Positions 9,738 through 18,371 of a stretch of DNA of 64,000 nucleotides are shown piece by piece. Under the pieces are notes generated by a model. It was not told the origin of the DNA. It saw nothing but the letters and a program-made list of their open reading frames with translations, and did not search any database. The number at the start of each line of letters is the position of its first letter. Within the stretch, counting starts at the first letter, position 1. The translations under genes were made by a program, and so were the position numbers. The DNA is from Xanthomonas sp. DAR 80977 (lineage in GTDB: Bacteria; Pseudomonadota; Gammaproteobacteria; Xanthomonadales; Xanthomonadaceae): contig NZ_CP162487.1 of NCBI RefSeq assembly GCF_041240605.1, positions 999,001 to 1,063,000 on the forward strand, read 5' to 3'.

Positions 9738-9806
9738 TGTGGGAGCGACTTCAGTCGCGACAGGCTTTACCGGGAAAGCCCGTCGCGACTGAAGTCGCTC
9801 CCACCA
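9738..9806. repeat. REP-type palindrome (TGTGGGAGCGACTTCAGTCGC variant)
   Basis: Inverted copies of TGTGGGAGCGACTTCAGTCG flank a spacer of about 27 bp. It is a variant of the element at 2826-2895 and lies between the convergent DUF924 gene and the minus-strand gene that ends at 9837. Confidence 0.85.
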
Positions 9807-9836
9807 TGTGTCGCCAGACGACAGATTCGGCGGCGC

Positions 9837-10724
9837 TCAGCAGCCGCCGACCAGGTCGTCTGTGCGCCACTCGCCATCGACCAGGCGCAGCAGCCAGAAC
9901 CCATAGGTCTCGTAGCCGCCGTGCTGGAGCAGGAAATCGACGGTGCCGTCGGCGTCGATGTCGGCGAACTGCAGCAGCGCATAGCTGTTCTTGCGTCCTT
10001 CGCAGTCGTCGCAGCCGTAGTCGGCGATCTGCTTGCGCAGCCGCCAGCCGGCATCGCCGCGTTCCAGCACCGCCAGCAGGGTGGTCAGCTTGGGCGAGGC
10101 CCCGTCCGCGTTCGTCGCCGGCGCCGGGTCGTAGACGCTGGCGGTCACCAGCGCCACCTCGTGCCCCGGGCGCCTGGCATCGCCGATCACGGTCAGCGCC
10201 GGTTCCTCGCCGGCGGGCGGGGCGGCCAGGTGCGCCAGCAGCCGCTTCAGCGCCGCGGCCGGCAGGCGCTTGCGCAGCGCCGCATCGGCGCCGACGACCT
10301 GCAGCAGCGCGCGCCGCTGCGCGGCATCGGGGTCGCGGCGGGCGAAGCGCTGGCCGGGATTGAGGTCGAACGTGGCCAGCAGCGCGTCGCGGTCGAAGGT
10401 GGGGCCGTGCGCGGTCTTCAGGCGCACGCGCAGGTCGCCGCCGCACATGGTGTTGTCGTCGACCGAGAACGCCAGCGGTGTGGCCACGCCTTGCTCCGCG
10501 CCATCGGCGAACACCCGCAGCGGCGTCTTCAGCCCGCGCCACTTCGCCAGCTCGGTCTCGTCGGAAGGCGCATTGCGCACCGGAATGTAGCTCATCACCG
10601 TCGCCTCGTCCGAGACCGGGCTGACGTAGATCACCGCCGGCGGCAGTGCGGCCGGCGCGGCCGCGGCAGGAAGGGCGGCGAGGCCGATGAGTGCGGCGGC
10701 CCAGCAATGCAGCGTGCGTGCCAT
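9837..10724 (-). CDS. Secreted hypothetical protein, 295 aa
   Basis: The protein has a clear signal peptide (about residues 1-22, hydrophobic core followed by AAAA). The rest is soluble and I do not recognise a named family. 'YALLQFADIDADGTVDFLLQ' near the C-terminus resembles an FG-GAP/VCBS calcium-loop repeat (DxDxDG). Two cysteines in 'DYGCDDCEGRK' could bind metal or form a disulfide. Overall it looks like a periplasmic or outer-membrane-associated protein that reads or binds something. It is transcribed in the same direction as the Grx fusion but is separated from it by a strong terminator, so it is probably expressed on its own. Confidence 0.7.
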   Translation of the reverse strand: MARTLHCWAAALIGLAALPAAAAPAALPPAVIYVSPVSDEATVMSYIPVRNAPSDETELAKWRGLKTPLRVFADGAEQGVATPLAFSVDDNTMCGGDLRVRLKTAHGPTFDRDALLATFDLNPGQRFARRDPDAAQRRALLQVVGADAALRKRLPAAALKRLLAHLAAPPAGEEPALTVIGDARRPGHEVALVTASVYDPAPATNADGASPKLTTLLAVLERGDAGWRLRKQIADYGCDDCEGRKNSYALLQFADIDADGTVDFLLQHGGYETYGFWLLRLVDGEWRTDDLVGGC

Positions 10725-10761
10725 GTCGTCGTTTCCCCCGGGAAGCGCAAAATCCTATCGC

Positions 10762-10793
10762 AAAAAAAGCGGGCGACCCGCTGGATCGCCCGC
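10762..10793 (-). terminator. Intrinsic terminator of the Grx4-fusion gene
   Basis: On the minus strand GCGGGCGA, a 9-nt loop and TCGCCCGC form an 8-bp stem followed by seven T residues. It lies about 30 bp past the stop of the gene at 10824-11750 and is the best-formed intrinsic terminator in the window. Confidence 0.85.
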
Positions 10794-10823
10794 CATGGTG
10801 CCGCTGCGGCGTACGCCGCTGGC

Positions 10824-11750
10824 TCAGTACTTGGCCACGCCGCTGTCGACGTCGTCGGCCCAGGCATCGATGCCGCCGACCACGTTGTGCACGCGGGTGA
10901 AGCCGAGCGCACGGAACTGTTCGGCGGCCTGCGCGCTGCGCCCGCCGTGGTGGCACAGGAACGCCAGCGCGGTGTCCTTCGGCAACGCTTCCAGCTGCGC
11001 GCGCTGGTCGCCGTCCAGGGTGCGGAACGGCACGTTCACCGAGGCGATCGCGCGCTCTTCCGGCGGGCGCACGTCCACCAGGATCAGGCCGCCGGCGCGC
11101 ACCTGGTCGTCGGCGTCGCGCGGGCTCAGGTCCTGCACCGGCTTGGGCGCGTTCGGATTGTCGATCGCCAGGCCGCGGCCGCGCAGGTCGTCCACCCAGT
11201 CGATGGTGATGCCTTCGGCGCGGCGCGCGCTGGCCAGGTCGAACTGCACGCGCAGGCCGTTGGACTCGGCGGCGATGGCGTTGGGGTCGGTCGGCGCCAG
11301 CTGGAAGTTCGGCTGGAACTGCGCGTCGATCGCCAGCGCCAGGGTCGCGCCCGGGGCATCGGCCAGCGCGCCGCGCAGCATCTCCGCGGCGGCATCGGTG
11401 ATGGTGATCGACGGCGGCGTGCGGTCCGGCGCTTCCACCCCGAGCAGTTCGCTCAGCTCGCCGCTGCCGGCCATCTGCAGGATGATGTCGCTGCCGCCGA
11501 CCAGTTCGCCGTCCACGTACAGCTGCGGGATCGTCGGCCAGTCGCCGTAGGCCTTGATGCCTTCGCGGATGTCCTGGTCGGCGAGCACGTTGACGTGGGC
11601 GAAGTCGACGCCCAGTTCGTTCAGCGCGCCCACCGCCTTGGCGGAGAAACCGCACTGCGGCATGCTCGGCTGGCCTTTCATGAACAGCACGACGCGGTTG
11701 GAGCTGAGCAGCGTTTCGATGCGGGAACGCAGGGCGGGATCGAGGGACAT
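10824..11750 (-). CDS. grxD: Monothiol glutaredoxin / A-type-like / rhodanese fusion protein
   Basis: This 308-aa protein joins three domains. Residues 1-107 are a Grx4-class monothiol glutaredoxin with the CGFS motif at Cys33-Ser36, which binds a [2Fe-2S] cluster with glutathione. Residues 113-195 resemble the HesB/IscA A-type fold ('ITITDAAAEMLRGAL') but lack the three cluster-binding cysteines. Residues 205-305 are a rhodanese domain with the active loop 'CHHGGRS' (Cys266). The combination suggests iron-sulfur cluster trafficking linked to persulfide sulfur, in the cytoplasm. Such triple fusions are known in Xanthomonadaceae, while in most bacteria Grx4 is a single domain. The gene is monocistronic with its own terminator. 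Confidence 0.88.
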   Translation of the reverse strand: MSLDPALRSRIETLLSSNRVVLFMKGQPSMPQCGFSAKAVGALNELGVDFAHVNVLADQDIREGIKAYGDWPTIPQLYVDGELVGGSDIILQMAGSGELSELLGVEAPDRTPPSITITDAAAEMLRGALADAPGATLALAIDAQFQPNFQLAPTDPNAIAAESNGLRVQFDLASARRAEGITIDWVDDLRGRGLAIDNPNAPKPVQDLSPRDADDQVRAGGLILVDVRPPEERAIASVNVPFRTLDGDQRAQLEALPKDTALAFLCHHGGRSAQAAEQFRALGFTRVHNVVGGIDAWADDVDSGVAKY

Positions 11751-11810
11751 GGCAGTGATTTCGGTCGCTGAGTCGGACCGGTCATTCTACGCCGCATGGC
11801 ATCATGGGGC

Positions 11811-12587
11811 ATGACAGTTCCGGAAACGCTGCATCGCATCCCCCGTCATCCCTACCGCTGGCTGCCCTGGGCGCTGGCCTCGCAGGCGCTGGTCGCGGCG
11901 GTCTGGTGGGCCTGGGGCTGGCGGATCGGGCTGCCGGCGCTGCTGGCCTCGCATGCGGCCCTGGTGTTGCCGGTGTTCCTGCCGCGGGCCTGGCTGTACG
12001 CGCCGGTGCTCAGCCGCCTGCCCGGCACCGCGCCGCAGGTGTGGCTGACCATCGACGACGGCCCCTCCGGCGACACCGCGCCGATCCTGGACCTGCTCGA
12101 CCGCCACCAGGCCAAGGCCACCTTCTTCCTGGTCGGGGCACGCGCCGCCGCGCGCCCGGAGCTGGTGCGCGAGATCCTGCGCCGCGGCCACGGCATCGGC
12201 AACCACAGCCACACCCACCCGCAGGCCTGGTTCTGGGCGCTGGGGCCGCGGCGCATGGCGCGCGAGATCGGCCAGGCGCAGCAGGCGCTGGCCGCCATCG
12301 CCGGCACCGCGCCGCGCTGGTACCGCTCGGTGGTGGGCATGACCAACCCCTTCGTCGCCGCGCCGCTGCGCCGCCACGGCCTGACCCGGGTCGCCTGGAG
12401 CGCACGCGGCTTCGACGGCGTGAACTGCGATCCCGCCGCGACCGTGGAGCGCATCGCGCGCGACCTGGAACCCGGCGCGATCGTGCTGCTGCACGAAGGC
12501 GCGGCGCATGGGCACAACCCGGCGATCGTGGAGGGAGTGTTGCAGGCGATGCGCGAACGGGGCCTGGGCAGCGCATTGCCGGGCTAG
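11811..12587 (+). CDS. Membrane-anchored polysaccharide deacetylase family protein
   Basis: This 258-aa protein has two hydrophobic stretches in the first 60 residues and then a NodB-homology domain. 'LTIDDGPSGDTAPILDLLD' is motif 1 (Asp-Asp), 'GHGIGNHSHTHP' is motif 2 with the metal-binding histidines, and 'YRSVVGMTNPF' corresponds to motif 3. The C-terminal 'GAIVLLHEG' carries the motif-5 histidine. Such enzymes remove acetyl groups from N-acetylated sugars in an extracytoplasmic polymer. An ATG at 11796 is in frame, but the one at 11811 has a purine-rich site (TGGGGC) just upstream. The exact substrate is unknown. Confidence 0.82.
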   Translation: MTVPETLHRIPRHPYRWLPWALASQALVAAVWWAWGWRIGLPALLASHAALVLPVFLPRAWLYAPVLSRLPGTAPQVWLTIDDGPSGDTAPILDLLDRHQAKATFFLVGARAAARPELVREILRRGHGIGNHSHTHPQAWFWALGPRRMAREIGQAQQALAAIAGTAPRWYRSVVGMTNPFVAAPLRRHGLTRVAWSARGFDGVNCDPAATVERIARDLEPGAIVLLHEGAAHGHNPAIVEGVLQAMRERGLGSALPG

Positions 12588-12698
12588 CGGCGCAGCCGGT
12601 GCGATGGAATGCCCGCGCTGGGCAACCGCGCGGGGATGCCTGCGGCGCGGCAGCTGTGGACGGTCGGCGCTGGCCGGCGGCTCGCGCCCGCGCCAGGC

Positions 12699-13040
12699 TC
12701 AGCCGCCCTGGATGAGTCCGAACACGATCAGCGCGGCGATGCCGACCAGGGTCGCGATCGCGAAGATCAGGCCGAGCACGCCGTACAGCTTCCTGCGGTC
12801 GCGCTGGAACAGGCTGCCGATGCCGAGCGCCGCAGCGGCCAATTCGGCGAACACGCCGACCATCATCGCCATGCCGACCAGCATCGCCAGCGGCGAGTCG
12901 TCGTCCAGGCTGCCGGGCTGGGAATAGACCAGTGCCGCCGAGATGCCGACCAGGGCGAGCGTCAGCACGGCGGCGATCAGGCTGACCGCAAACGAGGCGA
13001 TGCCGAGGCCGGAATAGGGTGGGAGCGTTGGGGATGTCAT
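12699..13040 (-). CDS. Small integral membrane protein (DUF4190-like), 113 aa
   Basis: This protein has three hydrophobic segments: 'LGIASFAVSLIAAVLTLALV', a middle one around 'MLVGMAMMVGVFAELAAAAL', and a C-terminal one around 'VLGLIFAIATLVGIAALIVF'. A short basic loop, 'FQRDRRKLYG', lies between the last two. The pattern resembles the DUF4190/DUF4064 family of small membrane proteins of unknown function. It is a single gene convergent with the deacetylase. The predicted product is an inner-membrane protein, and nothing in context indicates its job. Confidence 0.75.
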   Translation of the reverse strand: MTSPTLPPYSGLGIASFAVSLIAAVLTLALVGISAALVYSQPGSLDDDSPLAMLVGMAMMVGVFAELAAAALGIGSLFQRDRRKLYGVLGLIFAIATLVGIAALIVFGLIQGG

Positions 13041-13413
13041 GGGTGTTCCGTTGAGGGGCGGGATCGTCCCGGCGCCGATGCGTGCAGGACAGCGGGGTGC
13101 GGCTCGTGGGCGCGGCGCCTGCCGCGTCGGCAGGCGATGCCATGGCAGCGATCAGGCATTTGGATCATGCCAGGCAGGTTCGCGCGCTCGCGCTGCGCAC
13201 GGCTGCTGTCGATGCAGGCGTGGTCTGTTTCCATCCATGGAGTCCGAACGTTGGTGCGACGAGCGGGCGCGGCAGTATACGGCGTAGGGTGCGCCGATCC
13301 GCATGCTGTGCGCCGCAGAGACGGTGATTGTTCGCGCAGCGGCGCGACCGGCCAGTGCATGGCAGGAGCCGAATCCGATGCGACGGCCGCCGACGAAATT
13401 GGATCGAAAGGGA
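13041..13413. other. Gene-free stretch downstream of the SARP operon
   Basis: These 373 bp separate the last gene of the large minus-strand operon from the small membrane protein gene, whose promoter must lie here. I saw no credible gene, repeat or strong terminator. Operon transcripts may therefore run on into this region. Confidence 0.5.
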
Positions 13414-14766
13414 TCAGCTGCGCGTGGCGGCCGTGCCGCTGGCATGCGTCTCGGGACTGGCGCTCGGCGCAGTGGCGACCGCTGGCGCCGTGCGCGCGGC
13501 TGCGCCCGACGTGGACGCGGGCGCGGGCGCGGGCGCGGTCGTCGTCGGCGGCGGCGAAGGCGGGATCGGCCGCGCGGCGCTGGCGATGCTGGCGTCCAGG
13601 GCGGTGCGGCGTTCGCGTTCGGCGGTCTGTTGGGCCTGCAGGCGGGCGGCGCGGGCCGCGCCGGGATCGGGGATGTCGGCGCTTGGATTGAGCGTCGCGC
13701 TGCGGATGCGATCGGCCTGCGCGGGCGCGGCCATCTGGTTGAGCGGCAAGTAGTCGCTGCGGAAGTTCAGTTCCACCGAGGAGGTGAGTTCCAGGTCGGT
13801 GTTCATTTCCTCGCTGCTCTGCGAGCGCTGGGTGGAGACGTAGCCGATGTTGTTCTCGATCTCCGCGCTCGCGCCCCATGGGCCCGCGCCGAAGCTGCCG
13901 GAGGCGCGGATGCGGTTCTGCAGGCTGAACTGGCTGCCGCGGTCTTCGTTGGCGGCGCTGTGGGTATCGATGTGGAAGCGCATCGCGGCGTTGATGCGGC
14001 CGCTGTCCACGACGATGCGCTGCATGCCCATGGCCACCATCGTCGCCAGCATCTGCTGGCGCTGCCGCGCCAGGTAGCGCCGCGCCAGCGGCACCAGTTG
14101 CTCCGGCGAGGAAGCGTCCAGCGGTTCTTCCGGGGCCATGCCCAAGGTGGCGCGCACGTCCTCTGCGTTGGGCATGGCGGCGCCGCTGCGCAGGCGCAGG
14201 CGGACCGCCGCGGCCTCGTCCGGGTCGGGCTCGTCGTCGGGGTCGGGCGTGTCGTACTCGATCGCCTCGGGGAAGTGGTCGGCCACCCATTGCCGCACCT
14301 GCGGCAGGCCGAACTGGGTGCGCTCGAAGCCGGCCGCGGACGCGGAGACCGCGCCGAGCAGCTCGACGTACTGCTGCATCTGCTGCGCGTTGGAGTCGAG
14401 CATGGCGCGGAACACGCCGTTGATGAGGTCGGTGACGAAGCGCGGGAACGAGACGGCGTTGAGCACGTTGCGGGTGGTGCCGGCGATGCGGTCGGCGGCG
14501 GCGCCGAACGGCTCGGCCTGCGCGTGCGCCAGCACCGGGGCGCGGCCGGCGATCTGGTGCTCGGCCTCGTGCTCCTCGCGGATCAGGTCGGCGGCCAGTG
14601 TCGAGACGCTCACCATCGAGCGCGCCAGCGCCTGCCGGTCGTTGGGCGCCAGCGCCTGGTAGTGCGGGCTGCGTTCGAGCACGTCGCGTACCGCGGCGCG
14701 CACCCAGGGCGGCGGTGCGGCAGCGGAGCCGGCGGTGGGCGCGGGCGGGGCGGCGACGGCGTTCAT
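13414..14766 (-). CDS. Unknown family protein, copy 4 of four paralogues (operon end)
   Basis: This 450-aa protein is a member of a family that occurs four times in this operon. Shared blocks are an N-terminal helical region ('VRDVLERSPHYQALAPNDRQ'), 'VSFPRFVTDLINGVFRAML' with 'NAQQMQQYVELLGAVS', the core 'ARQRQQMLATMVAMGMQRIV' and a late strand 'VELNFRSDYLPLNQMA'. It differs from the others by an Asp/Glu-rich insert near residue 180 and a long Pro/Ala/Thr-rich C-terminal tail of about 80 residues. No signal peptide or known domain is visible. It is the last gene of the SARP-preceded operon, 3 bp after its neighbour. Confidence 0.8.
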   Translation of the reverse strand: MNAVAAPPAPTAGSAAAPPPWVRAAVRDVLERSPHYQALAPNDRQALARSMVSVSTLAADLIREEHEAEHQIAGRAPVLAHAQAEPFGAAADRIAGTTRNVLNAVSFPRFVTDLINGVFRAMLDSNAQQMQQYVELLGAVSASAAGFERTQFGLPQVRQWVADHFPEAIEYDTPDPDDEPDPDEAAAVRLRLRSGAAMPNAEDVRATLGMAPEEPLDASSPEQLVPLARRYLARQRQQMLATMVAMGMQRIVVDSGRINAAMRFHIDTHSAANEDRGSQFSLQNRIRASGSFGAGPWGASAEIENNIGYVSTQRSQSSEEMNTDLELTSSVELNFRSDYLPLNQMAAPAQADRIRSATLNPSADIPDPGAARAARLQAQQTAERERRTALDASIASAARPIPPSPPPTTTAPAPAPASTSGAAARTAPAVATAPSASPETHASGTAATRS

Positions 14767-14769
14767 CGC

Positions 14770-15666
14770 TCACGCCGCGGCCGGCAGCGACACCGCCGGC
14801 GGCGCAGCGCCGCTGGCGTCGGCAGCCGGCGAAGCGGCCAGCCAGCGCTGTGCGGCGGTCATCACCGCCACGTCCTGCGCTTGCGCCGGGTCCAGCCGCA
14901 ACGGCGCCGCGGGCGGCTGCGCGGCCAGCCACAGCAGCACGCTCTGGCCGGCACGGCCGCGTTCGGCCTGCGCCTGCAGGCCGCCGTCACGGCCGGCCGG
15001 CGCGGCGGCGGCCACCAGCGGCCACAGGCCGTCGACGCCGAACGCGGCCTGCAGGCGGCGGTCGCGCAGGAAGCCGAGCGCGGCGTTGAGGTTGTCGACG
15101 ATCTCGCGCGCGGCCATGGCGGCCATCGCGTCGGTGCGCAGCGCCAGGAATTCGCCCAGGTCCTGCACGCCGATGCCCAGCGCCACGTCTTCGCGCAGGT
15201 CGCGGCCGTCGGCGGTGGCCACGATCGCCGTGCAGCAGTTGCGCATCAGCCGCTCGAACTGCGGCGCTTCGAATACCCGCCGGAAGATGGCCTCGCGCTC
15301 CTCGCGCTGCAGGCGTTCGCGGCGGCCGCGCCAGAAGTCGTTGAGCATCTGCGCGACCGGCCCCAGCGGCTGGGTGACGGCGCCGCTGGCGAACAGGCCG
15401 GCGATCTGTTCGGCGGCGGGCAGCACGCCGGCGCTTTCCAGCGCGCTGGCGAAATACAGCGGTGCGGCGGCCTGCAGCTGCGCGCGGTCCAGCGCGTTGG
15501 GCGCGCCGGGCGGCAGGTCGATGTCGCCCAGCTCGGCCAGCGCCTGCGCCAGGGCGTGCTCGCGCTGCGCCAGGGTCGCGCGCGCCAAGGCCAGCGCGTG
15601 CAGCAGCGGCGCATGCGGGTGGCAGTGCGGCAGGCGCAGGTCCGCCGGTGGCGCATGCAGGCGCAT
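14770..15666 (-). CDS. Unknown helical protein related to the 645-aa operon protein
   Basis: This 298-aa Ala-rich, mostly helical protein has no recognised domain. Its middle part, 'YFASALESAGVLPAAEQIAG' through 'REEREAIFRRVFEAP', aligns with residues of about 350-410 of the 645-aa protein encoded at 19435-21372 ('YFAYMLEETRMPQVVERIVE' through 'GERRDLYMRCFGAP'). The similarity continues more weakly for about 100 residues, so it looks like a shortened paralogue. The start at 15666 is chosen because upstream codons overlap the preceding gene's Ala/Pro tail. It sits 10 bp after one family member and 3 bp before another. Confidence 0.72.
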   Translation of the reverse strand: MRLHAPPADLRLPHCHPHAPLLHALALARATLAQREHALAQALAELGDIDLPPGAPNALDRAQLQAAAPLYFASALESAGVLPAAEQIAGLFASGAVTQPLGPVAQMLNDFWRGRRERLQREEREAIFRRVFEAPQFERLMRNCCTAIVATADGRDLREDVALGIGVQDLGEFLALRTDAMAAMAAREIVDNLNAALGFLRDRRLQAAFGVDGLWPLVAAAAPAGRDGGLQAQAERGRAGQSVLLWLAAQPPAAPLRLDPAQAQDVAVMTAAQRWLAASPAADASGAAPPAVSLPAAA

Positions 15667-15676
15667 GGCCGCCGGC

Positions 15677-16927
15677 TCAGCCGCCCGCCGCGGCGGGTGC
15701 GGCCGCGGCGGCGCCGGCTGTGCCGCCGCGCGCGGTGGCCGGCGTGTTCGGATCGAACGGCAGGGCATTGCCCTGGATGCTGGCGATCATGCCGGGCGAG
15801 GCCAGTTTCTCCATCGGGAAGTAGTCGGACTTGAAGTTGACCCGCACCTCTCCGGTCAGCTTGGCCTTCATTTCCTGCTTGGATTCGGAGTCTTCGTTGA
15901 CCGAGGACTGCACCGTGGTCATGTGCCGCTGCACGTTGGTGTTGGCGGTGCCGGCGGCGCCCCAGCCGAAGCCGACCGCCGCGGCGCTGGTGTTGCGGTT
16001 GTAGCTGGACTGGCTGTCGCGCAGCGAGGCGCCGGCCTGGCGGCTGGCCTGGTCGCTGGCGCGGAAGTCGAACACCACCTTGGCGTTGATCGCGCCGTCG
16101 GTGACCACGATGCGGTTGATGCCCAGCATCACCATCGACGACAGCAGCTGTTGCCGGCTGCGCGCCATCTGCAGCCGCGCGGCCTGCACCAGCCGCGTCT
16201 CCTGTTCCTCGTCGGACAGGTCGGTGACAGGTTTGGCCAGCTGCATCTCCTGGTTCATGCTGCCCAGCACGGCGTCGGCGCGGTCCTCGTTGCCGATCGC
16301 CAGGCGCGCGCCGTCGTCGCCGCTGTTGACCACCACGTCGCCGGGAAAGCGCTCGGCCAGCCAGCCGCGCGCGCTGTCCATGCTGATGTTGTCGGCGGCG
16401 AACTGGTCCACCGTCTGCGCCACCGACTTGAGCAGTTCGCCGTAGGCGTTCATCTGCTGGATCGAGGCATCGACGATGGCCTGGAACACGTTCTGGATCA
16501 GGCCGCCGACGAAGGCGGGAAAATCCACCGAGCCGACGTACTTCTTGAAGTTGTCGGCGCCTTGCTCCACCGAGCCGGCCTTGAAGTCGCTGCCGGCGAA
16601 GGTGCCGACCTTCTCCGAGGCCTTGGCCTTGGCGTCCTGCACCGGATCGGCCAGCGCGCGCGCCGGCGTGGCGTCCTGCGCCTTGGCCAGCACGCCGCCG
16701 CCGGGCGCCAGTTCCTGCCTGGCCAGGCCGTCCGGATTGGACATGTACGAGGCCACGCGCACCATGTTGCGCGCCAGTTCCTGTTGTTCGGCCATCGGCA
16801 GCTGGCGGAAGCCGGGCGAGGATTCGAGCAGGCGCCGCACCTGCGGGCGCACCGCGGCCAGGGTGTCGTCGTCGAGCCAGGCCGGCGCATGCGCCGCGGC
16901 GAAGGTGCGGGAGGTGGCGGCGTACAT
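15677..16927 (-). CDS. Unknown family protein, copy 3 of four paralogues
   Basis: This 416-aa protein shows the family pattern: the N-terminal helical block 'VRRLLESSPGFRQLPMAEQQ', then 'DFPAFVGGLIQNVFQAIVDA' and 'SIQQMNAYGELLKSVAQTVD', then the core 'RQQLLSSMVMLGINRIVVTD' with 'GAINAKVVFDFRASD', and near the C-terminus 'LTGEVRVNFKSDYFPMEKLA' followed by 'IASIQGNALPF'. A Gly/Ala/Asn-rich stretch around residue 300 varies between copies. No signal peptide, membrane span or catalytic motif is evident. The conserved blocks look structural, as in proteins that assemble together. It is spaced 15 bp after copy 2. Confidence 0.82.
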   Translation of the reverse strand: MYAATSRTFAAAHAPAWLDDDTLAAVRPQVRRLLESSPGFRQLPMAEQQELARNMVRVASYMSNPDGLARQELAPGGGVLAKAQDATPARALADPVQDAKAKASEKVGTFAGSDFKAGSVEQGADNFKKYVGSVDFPAFVGGLIQNVFQAIVDASIQQMNAYGELLKSVAQTVDQFAADNISMDSARGWLAERFPGDVVVNSGDDGARLAIGNEDRADAVLGSMNQEMQLAKPVTDLSDEEQETRLVQAARLQMARSRQQLLSSMVMLGINRIVVTDGAINAKVVFDFRASDQASRQAGASLRDSQSSYNRNTSAAAVGFGWGAAGTANTNVQRHMTTVQSSVNEDSESKQEMKAKLTGEVRVNFKSDYFPMEKLASPGMIASIQGNALPFDPNTPATARGGTAGAAAAAPAAAGG

Positions 16928-16942
16928 GGGCGGCGCTCCGGA

Positions 16943-18271
16943 TCAGGTGGCGGGCGTCGGGGTCGCCGCCGGTGCCGGCGCCGCCGGCGCGCTCGCCGCG
17001 GCGGCGGGGCGGTTGGTCGCCAGCGACTTGACCATGCCCGGCTGCGCGTTCATCTGGATGGCGGCGATCGATTCGGGGTTGGCCAGTTTCTCCAGCGGCA
17101 GGTAGTCGCTCTTGAAGTTCACCTCCACCTGCCCGGCCAGGCTGGCCTTGGCTTGCAGCGAGGAATCGCTCTGCAGTTGCGAGGTGCTCATCATCTTGAT
17201 GATCGGCTGCTCGGAATACTTGTAGTTGCCCTTGGCGTAGTAGCTGCCGTCCTGGCGGTCGACCGCGCCGTCGGCGCCGCGGGTGTAGCTGCCGCCCTCG
17301 CTCTTGTTGTCGTATTCGCCCTCGTAGCCGCGGGTTTTCTGCACGTTGCCGGCCGCGTCCTTCTGGTGGTCCATCTTGGTCGCGCTGTAGCGGTAGCGGC
17401 TGTTGTCGCGCGCCTGGAAGTCGTACATCACCTTGGCCGAGATGCGCCCGTCGGTGACCACGATGCGGTTGATGCCCAGCATCACCAGGGTGGCCAGCAG
17501 CTGCTGGCGGCCGGTGGCGATCTGGGTGCGCGCGGCCGGCACCAGCAGCGCTTCGACCAGGTCGTCGTTGAGCGAGGTGATCGGCTTGTCCAGCGGCAGC
17601 GACTGGTTGATGCGGTTGACCGCGGCGCGTTCGTCCACGTCGTCGCGCACCACCACCCGCGGCTGCTGCGCGCCGCCGCCTTCGTCGCCGAAGCCGCCCA
17701 TGTCGCCGAAGCCGTCGCCGCCCATCTGCAACTGGAAGATGTCCGGGAACTGCTCCACCAGATGGTCGCGGCCCTGGTTCTGCGTGGTGTTGTCGTCGCG
17801 GAACTGGTTCAGGCTCTTGGAGACGTCGGCGACCAGCTTGGCGTAGGCCTCCATCTGCTCGATCGAGGAGGTGACGATCGAATGGAACACGCCGTTGATC
17901 AGGCCGCTGACGAAGGTGGGGAAGTTCACCGCGTCCATCAGTGCGCCGGCCTGCTGCACGCCGGTGCGCAGCGCCTGGCCGAATTCGGGCTGCTTGTCCT
18001 GCGCCAGCGGCGTGTCGTCGCCTTCGGCCATCGCCCGCACCTGCGGGCTCTGCCGCTTCAGGCGCACGCCGTCGGGCTCGGCCAGGTAGCTGCCGATCTG
18101 CACCAGCCCCTTGGCCAGGGTCTCGCGCTTGTCCGCCGGCAGTTCGTTGAACGATTGGCTGCGCTCGAGCAGGTCGCGCACCGCCAGGCGCGCGGCCTCG
18201 TGGGTCTCGCGGCTGGCGGGTGCGGCCGCGGCGCGGGCGGCGGGCACGGATCGGGGAAAGATGGAGGACAT
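16943..18271 (-). CDS. Unknown family protein, copy 2 of four paralogues
   Basis: This 442-aa protein is the closest relative of copy 3. The N-terminal part has 'VRDLLERSQSFNELPADKRE'. It then has 'NFPTFVSGLINGVFHSIVTS' with 'SIEQMEAYAKLVADVSKSLN', the core 'GRQQLLATLVMLGINRIVVT' and 'DGRISAKVMYDFQARD', and the end block 'LAGQVEVNFKSDYLPLEKLA'. A charged, Gly/Tyr/Lys-rich segment of about 80 residues after the core, including 'KTRGYEGEYDNKSEGGSYTR', is unique to this copy and probably disordered or surface exposed. The C-terminus is Ala/Pro-rich. It lies 100 bp after the possible ABBA-fold gene, the widest gap inside the operon. Confidence 0.82.
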   Translation of the reverse strand: MSSIFPRSVPAARAAAAPASRETHEAARLAVRDLLERSQSFNELPADKRETLAKGLVQIGSYLAEPDGVRLKRQSPQVRAMAEGDDTPLAQDKQPEFGQALRTGVQQAGALMDAVNFPTFVSGLINGVFHSIVTSSIEQMEAYAKLVADVSKSLNQFRDDNTTQNQGRDHLVEQFPDIFQLQMGGDGFGDMGGFGDEGGGAQQPRVVVRDDVDERAAVNRINQSLPLDKPITSLNDDLVEALLVPAARTQIATGRQQLLATLVMLGINRIVVTDGRISAKVMYDFQARDNSRYRYSATKMDHQKDAAGNVQKTRGYEGEYDNKSEGGSYTRGADGAVDRQDGSYYAKGNYKYSEQPIIKMMSTSQLQSDSSLQAKASLAGQVEVNFKSDYLPLEKLANPESIAAIQMNAQPGMVKSLATNRPAAAASAPAAPAPAATPTPAT

Positions 18272-18371
18272 GGGAGCGCTCCGGTGGCGAGGCGATTCGG
18301 GTCGGAAGGGCGGGCGTGCAGGGCGCGGCAGCCTGGCGCTGCTGCCGCTGTGCGGGTGGGCTGGGCGGCGG

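Noticed and set aside
13041..13413. Extra small gene between the operon end and the membrane-protein gene
   Set aside because: The open frames here are short, Arg-rich and without ribosome-binding sites or similarity to the operon proteins.
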